From Blastomyces gilchristii SLH14081 (Eukaryota; Ascomycota; Eurotiomycetes; Onygenales; Ajellomycetaceae), in the NCBI RefSeq assembly GCF_000003855.2, contig NW_003101676.1, positions 1,424,720-1,488,719 on the forward strand: a stretch of 64,000 nt of DNA, written 5' to 3'. The notes beneath the pieces are model-generated. The model had not been told where the DNA came from. It searched no databases and worked only from the letters and a program-made list of their open reading frames with translations. Shown piece after piece: positions 57,513-64,000 of this stretch. Position 1 is the first letter of the stretch; the number at the start of each line of letters is the position of its first letter. The translations under genes were made by a program, and so were the position numbers.

Positions 57513-59178
57513 ATGAAGGAGATCATCTCGAGTTCCCCTCCTTGCCATTCTGACCAGAAAGGGTACAATCTTCAGCGCATTTCGAAGGACGTTATCCCGT
57601 CGTGGGGCCGGCGCAGCGATGTCCCTCCACTTCGAAGTGCATTGTCTCTTGCGATAATGCTGGCATGTCCTGCTGCCATTGTCTTCTGGTACGTGACACT
57701 ACAGCATTTCGACGGCTCCCTATTGTCGGCCACGGTGGCCCTCCGAAACGAAGGGTTCATTTATTTTTACCGCGAATACTGTCCGATCCCCAATTTGCCA
57801 ACTACTCTTGTCTACGGAGCTTGGGTCCTCTTTCAAGCGCTGCTCTACAGCTTTCTCCCGGGATCTACGCATGAAGGACAGCCTACTCCTGCTGGAAACA
57901 TTCTCAAGTACAAAATCAACGGGTTGTTGGCTGCCGTTGTAACTACGTTGCTATTTGGCGCGATTAGCCTGTGGGGTGGTACTTCTGCTTCATCATTTGT
58001 CGCCGCCAATTGGGGCGCGTTTCTCGCCATATTTAATATCTACGGATTGTTTCTCACCCTGGCTTTCTACATTAAAGCCCACATCTCGCCGTCCCATCCG
58101 GAGGACAGGAAGTTCAGCGGTTAGAACATTCATCTTTTTTGACTACGTTAGGGATTGCCTGGCTTACATTTCCATAGGATCTCCGTTGTATGATATATAT
58201 ATGGGGATTGAGCTGAATCCGCGACTGGGCCAATCATGGGATATGAAGCTTTTTCACAACGGCCGTCCTGGTATCATTGGCTGGATATTGATGTGAGATA
58301 TGCAAAATATTTTCTGGCTATATATTCAATGAGCTAACAACATTATTAGTGACATGTCCTTCACTGCTCTCCAATTTTGTCGACACGGATACATTACGAA
58401 CTCAATTCTTATTGCGGATATCCTTCACCTGACTTATATTATGGACTTCTTTTTCAATGAGGACTGGTATGTTTTCCATGAGGGAGAGAGTTTCCCTATA
58501 CCCGCTAAAAACAGAAACGCATCTAGGTATCTGAAAACCATAGATATGGCCCATGACCATGTCGGATTTTATCTGGCTTGGGGCTCTGCAGCATGGCTTC
58601 CTACGATCTACACCTTACAACCCCAATTCTTAGCAATTAACCCAGTTTCTCTCTCCCCGATTGCTGCAGCCACGATTTTGACAGCTGGGTTTGGTGGATA
58701 TGTCCTATTTCGGTCCGCAAATCACCAAAAATACCTCGTGCGTGATACCCAAGGCAAATGTTTGATATGGGGGAAAGCGCCAGAGTATATCCAAGGCGAG
58801 TATAAAACCGCAGATGGATCGAGGCACAAATCTATTATTCTATGCTCTGGTACGTTCAAGCATCCTCCCAGTGCTTCCACTTGTAATAATTGTGAATTTT
58901 ATCACTGACACGGGCCATTTGCGCACTGCTTTTTCGTGACAGGATGGTGGGGAGTTGTCCGTCATGCGAACTACCTGGGAGATCTAATCTTGTCCTACGC
59001 AATGTGTGCTACCTGCGGGTTCACTCACCTGCTCCCTTGGACTTACGCCATATTCATGACAACGATTCTCGTCCACCGATGCTATCGAGATGAGGAGCGA
59101 TGCGCCAAGAAGTACGGGAAGACCTGGGGTGAATACTGCGGGAAAGTCAGATGGAGAATCATCCCTGGCGTCTTTTAA
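57513..59178 (+). CDS. erg24: Delta(14)-sterol reductase (C-14 reductase)
   Basis: Five exons: 57513-58119, 58178-58292, 58350-58466, 58527-58849 and 58943-59178, giving 465 residues. Splicing restores the family reading at each junction: SPLYDIYMGIELNPRLGQSW, then GWILIDMSFTALQF, then NEDWYLKTIDMAHDHVGFYL, then CSGWWGVVRHANYLGDLI. The last is the ERG4/ERG24 signature; the protein ends CGKVRWRIIPGVF. The many hydrophobic segments (for example SLAIMLACPAAIVFWYV and LAAVVTTLLFGAISLW) fit an ER multi-span enzyme. It uses NADPH to reduce the C14-C15 double bond after lanosterol demethylation in ergosterol synthesis and is the target of morpholine fungicides. Third-intron retention would insert about 20 residues, so the intron choice matters. 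Confidence 0.92.
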
Positions 59179-60669
59179 GAGCTATCCAGTCGCCGAATAT
59201 TTTCTTTCGTTTGCTTCCTTTTCAACTCAAGCCGGAATAATAGCGCGATTCGAACTTATTTTATTAGTAGACTCAGATCTACCCTGTCGTTCCTAAGCGA
59301 CTTTGAAGGGATATCGGCTGTTGGAAAGAGTAAGGGCCGCCTGAAAGACTATGCATGAGCGAGACAAGGTGTGGAAAACGAAATTAATAACTAATGTATC
59401 AGAAACCTCGATGATCAAACCTGGTCATGAGATCCATAGATACTTGAAGCTATGTAAGAAACTAGACAGAAATCAGAAACAGATGAAACAGCTAATTGTG
59501 CCATGACAACTGACAACAGAGTAAAATACATACCTGAAATGGAACACTTCTCTACTTCATATCTCTTATCTCTATGGTGTTTTCGTGTAACTGCAGCAAA
59601 GGTCATCGGTCACCCGACATGTAGCCGACTACAAGTCCGAGGCCTGTGAGGAGAGTACTTGCCCGCGGAAGAAGCACGCCTGCAGAGTAATCGAATCGCA
59701 ATCTCTCTCCCGACTGTGTTTATCGGCGAGAGGCAGTCATGAGATCACGTAATTGCGAAATTGCATTTCCGCAGAGGGTGAAGTTGCTGATCACTATTGA
59801 TTGTAGTGATAGGATATATATGGCAATGTTTGAAGTGACAGCAGACTTTAAAGCCCAGTCAAACCTCGCGCACAAGGTTATTATTATCGCTCATAGTCAC
59901 AGCCACAAACATTGACAATATCATGCCGCACCTTGCGAAGCACATAACTTGAATGTCAGGTTCCCGGATCTCCTCTGTTGTAGATTTCAAGGGGGGGGTG
60001 AGGTGTCGGATCCTTTTGGTGAGGTCGTCTGGCCGATGTATTGTTCAACAGACAGACTGGGATCCTGAAGCTCTCATGTTAGCGAAGTGGTATCTTCCAT
60101 CCATTGCATTGTGGTCAGCGCTATACTCCGCTCGATAATGATATTGGGACTCGCTGTTCCATTTTAAAATGCCATATTCTCAGCGGTTCCAACCTGAAGG
60201 ATGAACTGGGTTGTTGTAATTGGCGCCAAACTAGCGCGTCTACAACCAACAAGCAAGCGCGCTTATTTAACCAGGTTCAGCCAGGATTCTGCTTTACGGT
60301 GGCTGAATTTAGAGGTACTGTTGTAATTCAAATCGTTTAAATATATCATATGCAGTTTTTATGAAGACTCTTTGAAATTTATGTATCTGAAATGCTAATT
60401 GGTCAAGCAAGGAATTGAGATTTCATGGTTTTCGGCGGCTGGGTCGGATAACTTTAATCTCGGCTTCAATTTTTTCAATAATAAAGCGCTTCTCAACCAA
60501 CAATATTCCGTATCTCATACCAACATTTGTTATGCCTGCACTTTTTTTTATAATTTCCCCTTAAAGCCACACAAGCACATGTGTTTCACCTGTGTTGAAC
60601 TCCAGAGCTTGTCCCCAATGCCCTCGCGGGTCTTACCTGCGCAGGAGGGCAGAGAGCTCAGTACATCGG
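59179..60669. other. Intergenic, no gene recognised
   Basis: About 1.5 kb between two plus-strand genes. The frames 59,415-59,606 (-), 59,953-60,340 (+) and 60,399-60,956 (+) have no domain; the last overlaps the phosphatase gene in another frame. The phosphatase promoter should lie near its right end. Confidence 0.45.
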
Positions 60670-62063
60670 ATGGGCACGGCGATAGCCGCCGGAACCTGCA
60701 GGCTACGGAGCCTGGGGCCAATGCAGCTGTGGAACGTGGTGGGATCCGGTCGGTCCGTGTTGTCTGGGCTGGCTTCCTCTCGAGCGAGGCTTCGACCCCC
60801 GTGCGCATATCCAGTTACACGCGTGAGGAGCACAACGTCGAAAAGGTCGTTCCACTCGAGCCCTCCCTCTCTATCCGAACGTCGCATATCGTATCGCATT
60901 GCCGCGTCCGCCTCCGGGAAAGGTCAAAAACTCTCTCCTGCGAAAAATGTCATTAGCTTTAACCCGGAGGAGCAAGCCGCTCTTGGCTTGCAGACCGGGA
61001 CAACTGCTTTGGCTCGGAAAATGTCCCGGTTTGATAGTGGAGAGGATGCCTTCTTTGTGAGCAAGGTGAATGATGAACCCAGCGCTGTCGCTTTTGGCGT
61101 GGCAGATGGTGTAGGAGGTTGGTCCGAATCTGGAGTGGACCCGGCAGATTTCTCTCATGCTCTTTGCAGCAACATGGCCCAAGCCGCGTTGGAGTGGAAT
61201 TCAAAATTAGAAAAAGTGAGGCCTAGGGCTCTAATGCAGGCCGGTTATGAGAGATGCAAAGCAGATCAGTCTATTTTTGCGGGTGGAAGTACCGCTAGCA
61301 TCGGCATTGCCCATAATGATGGCAGGGTGGAACTTGCGAAGTATGTATACATCCTCCTGTTCTTTACATGACGAAAACTTAAGGGCTTGCAATACTAACA
61401 ACGACAATTTCGTTCAGTCTCGGAGATTCAGGGTCAATTCTTTGCCGACTTGCAGCCATTCATCATTACTCCGTTCCTCAAACGCACGATTTCAATACTC
61501 CGTACCAGCTCACCTTGGTCCCACCAATCATGCGAATCCAATCGTCAATATTCGGGGGTCGAGTCTTCGAGGACCTCCCCCACCACGCGAGCGTAACCAA
61601 TTTGAAAATGCAACATGGTGACGTGCTCATTCTTGCCACCGACGGGGTCCTAGACAACCTTTTCAACCAAGACATTTTAAATAGCATAACAGACCAAATG
61701 ATAACCGCTGGCGCTTGGAATGTTACTTCGGAGTCGGGGATTCGCGTTGCCGCTGATCTCGATAAATTCACTCATGAAGGCGGCCTTATCCCAGAGCCCA
61801 GGGTCTCGTCCACCTTGGCGAACGATCCCCAATCTCAGCAACCAAGATCTAACGCTCAAACACGGCACCTTCCCTTACAAAGCCTCCTCGCTCTTACAGT
61901 CGTTCGGCAGGCCAAAGTTGCCAGCATGGATCGTCACAGGGACGGACCCTTTGCGAAACAGGCCCAGAGATATTATCCATGGGATAGATGGAGAGGTGGT
62001 AAAATCGATGATATCTGCGTAATTGTCGTTGTTGCGGTGGAGGAAGGGAGAGCAGAATCATGA
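60670..62063 (+). CDS. ptc7: Mitochondrial PP2C-type phosphatase, Ptc7-like
   Basis: Two exons, 60670-61340 and 61418-62063, joined across a 77-nt intron (GTATGT donor, TTCAG acceptor) that yields RVELANLGDSGSILCRL. This gives 438 residues from the ATG at 60670; the ATG at 60721 (MQLWNVVGSGRS) is an equal candidate. The Arg/Ser-rich N-terminus fits a mitochondrial presequence. PP2C motifs are in order: DSGEDAFFVS, AFGVADGVGGW, GGSTASIG, NLGDSGS, LILATDGVLDN and KIDDICVIV, keeping the metal-binding Asp residues. Ptc7 acts in mitochondria and controls coenzyme Q synthesis in yeast. A polar insert (near residues 350-380) lies before the last motif. Confidence 0.9.
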
Positions 62064-63279
62064 CAAAAATTCCAACTCGACCTCCATGCCGGCGCGGAGA
62101 GTAAAATTTGAAAAGAGGACGGTTCATGAAGTGTAGATTTGAGACGCCCCGTTGGTCGCCATATCCATACAGCAACGGAGCCAGATAGAAGAGAAAAAGC
62201 AAAAGGACACCAATCAATCTTCAGGACAATTTCCGTTTTCATGCCCCGAATACTTTCAAAAGTCTTGTCAACAGAACTGTTTTGGCACGTACAATAAATA
62301 ACGGCGAAAAAAAGGAGGTGCCAACTCATATGCTCCGGATTTCCAGCCTAACAACCCCATATCTATGCATGCTTCGGCATCCTCGCACTTGTTGAATCAA
62401 TTTTGGATGCCACTCACAAACCAATATTTTCTACTGCTACATGCGGCTATGCCTGATTATATATCCCCTATAGACGTGTACATAAGCGACATATTCTGTA
62501 CATATTCACATGTTTTGAATGTCAAATGACCATAGCAGACTGCTATGAGAGGTTATTAACTAGATTTCTTTAATTACGTATTCTGTTAGATTATTAACGG
62601 TCTATCTTGTTATAGTTAGCAGTTATATAGCGATACTATAAATTTTCTGTGAGGGCTTCAGATCTCAGGTTTGAATATAGTAGTAGCCCCCCATTAATTT
62701 TCAGTGTAGTAGTTGTAGTTGTAGAGATATCTTGACTATCTATAAATCTCGTAATATAATGATAAAGTAAAAAACGATCTAGATTGGCTTGATTGATTGA
62801 TTTGATTTGATTATATCATATACCGATCCAGCCCCCCCGGGGGCAAGGATTTGAACTAACGGTTTTTCTCTCAAATACTGGTGAATTATTTAAGCGCACC
62901 AGAGCGCTGTGCATGTACTGCACAAGCCGTAATTCTGCCTGCCTACAAATTTTTTTCTGGCTTCCCCTGAACGAACGTATTATAACACGAATGTAACACT
63001 GTTATTATGGGAATCTCGTCATTTATATATCTAATCTACTGAGGGCTGAGCTGGCAACCTGCTAGAGCAATGTGGGAAGCCAATTCCAGGAGCCATGTAT
63101 TCATGTGGTTTTGCATACCCAGTAATAGGAGGGAGGTGTCATAGGTTTATACAATCTTCCATTGTTCCTGCTTAATATTCGTCTTGTCTGATCCTTGCTT
63201 TTAGGGAAAACACGATTGCAAAAGGGCCTTGTACTGTCCCTTTTACAGCATGGCCAATGGCATCTGAAGTGATGGCGCC
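62064..63279. other. Intergenic, no gene recognised
   Basis: About 1.2 kb, AT-rich between 62,500 and 62,820. A B-box-like word on the minus strand (GTTCAAATCC, near 62,845-62,856) beside a C/G run is suggestive of a tRNA-derived repeat, but no arms pair well. Confidence 0.4.
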
Positions 63280-64000
63280 CTAGATATAGCCATACTTCAG
63301 AAGGTCAAGTGCACTGGGCCGTAGTTCTGGAACAGGATTGAGTGCGACGGGCGCTGTCTCGATATCCTTTTCCGGAATATTCTTGTCAAAGAGTTTTACT
63401 ACCCAGTGATCATGCTCGGTCCTTGTTTCATCCTTTGGCGGCAGCAATTGCCGCGTAACAGGATTCGAGTTATAATACTCAATCGCGTGAAGGCTAAACT
63501 CTTGTGCCATGGCCGCCCGGATAACATTCTCCTTGTCTGTCAATGTTCCCTCGACCTCCAAAGAGTCAAACATTCCGGGTTTCTTGAAATTGATGTGGGC
63601 TTGAAGCAGGTGCAGGTACTGTGTAAGATGTGTTAAGCATCATCTACTGCAAGAGGTGTCTTGAGTATGGAAGAAGTTACTATGCCCCAGGGCCATATAT
63701 CTGTTGCAGCTGTTCAGGGTTTGTTGAAGTACATCTCAGGACTATGGTAAGTGATTGCGGATATGGATGGGCCTTGAGAGGGCGGCCAAGCTGGTCCTTA
63801 GTTGGCCATTCGCAGCAGCGAGCTGGACAGCCGTGTAGCGACAACATACCCGTCCCAAGATTAGCAATCTTTGTTACCAAACGTTCACCGGAGCCTGGGG
63901 ACTTGTTATCGAACCCATTGACTAGGACGTTCTCCATCTTCAAGTCTGGCACATAGTGTCTATTCAATGTTAAGTCCCGTTCTCGGCAACAAACCTGTAT
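63280..64000 (-). pseudogene. Fungal protein-kinase pseudogene (runs off the window)
   Basis: Exons at 63,959-63,681 and 63,618-63,280, with a 62-nt intron (donor GTAACT) joining ATDIWPWGI to YLHLLQAHINFKKPGMF. Kinase landmarks: DLKMENVLV (catalytic-loop region), KIANLGTG where DFG is expected, TYHSPEMYF (APE region), ATDIWPWG and NPVPELRPSALDLLKYGYI. Three problems: the DFG site reads ANLG, a frameshift near 63,750 separates KAHPYPQSLT from TYHSPEMYF, and the Trp of NKPWT is TGA (63,714-63,716). The N-lobe lies beyond the window edge. It resembles the expanded SRPK-like kinases of some fungi. Probably inactive. Confidence 0.75.

Noticed and set aside
60399..60956. A 185-codon frame upstream of and overlapping the phosphatase
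   Set aside because: Shares the region with the mitochondrial presequence of the PP2C gene in another frame; no domain.
62820..62940. A tRNA gene or SINE head with GTTCAAATCC
   Set aside because: The B-box word is present but the T and acceptor arms do not pair.

Overview
The window reads as a chromosomal segment of a filamentous ascomycete. Supporting signs are short introns (47-73 nt) with GTATGT/GTAAGT-type donors, a fungal set of housekeeping genes (Jac1-type J-protein, Prp4, Erg24, Ptc7), and a long AT-rich tract full of transposon remains mutated C-to-T/G-to-A in CpA context, the mark of repeat-induced point mutation (RIP). A Eurotiomycete, perhaps Onygenales, is my inference from protein flavour; it was not tested.

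Left gene block (about 1-21,500). In order: a BTB-domain protein (-), a mitochondrial Fe-S J-protein (-), a divergently arranged gamma-glutamylcyclotransferase/AIG2-like protein (+), an uncertain small membrane protein (-), an F-box protein whose first exon is unresolved (+), an arrestin-like protein (+), and the spliceosomal WD40 protein Prp4 (-). An accessory pocket follows (14.4-21.5 kb): a small Cys-rich protein, a 610-aa membrane protein of unknown function, a three-exon GNAT acetyltransferase, a broken TPR-repeat gene and another degraded fragment.

AT-rich block (about 21,970-55,450). No intact gene is visible; it is a nest of transposons. I can resolve: two copies of a Tad1-like non-LTR retrotransposon (LINE) on the minus strand (23.0-28.25 kb and 41.0-45.5 kb); a minus-strand Ty3/Gypsy element (31.4-36.8 kb) and a plus-strand Gypsy fragment with a chromodomain (50.9-52.7 kb); two 506-bp MITEs with TAGACTG termini and 8-bp target duplications, each inserted into a Gypsy pol gene, plus an inverted partial third copy; an 11-kb element with the same termini and its own exact 8-bp duplication (37,038-48,087); and a tRNA-headed SINE with an (AAT)n tail (34,751-35,115). 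The second LINE copy appears to be a chimera: a 12-bp target duplication encloses the 5'-truncated LINE together with about 750 bp of non-RIPped sequence that begins exactly at the first base of a tRNA-like gene.

Right gene block (about 55,450-64,000). A GC-normal region without a recognisable gene, then a five-exon ERG24 C-14 sterol reductase, a mitochondrial PP2C phosphatase of the Ptc7 type, and at the edge a fungal protein-kinase pseudogene with a frameshift and a Trp-to-stop change.

The main lead is the LINE/SINE/tRNA-like system: a LINE and a tRNA-headed SINE that share (AAT)n tails, and a LINE copy fused to a different tRNA-headed RNA, with RIP marking which part of the fusion was repetitive.
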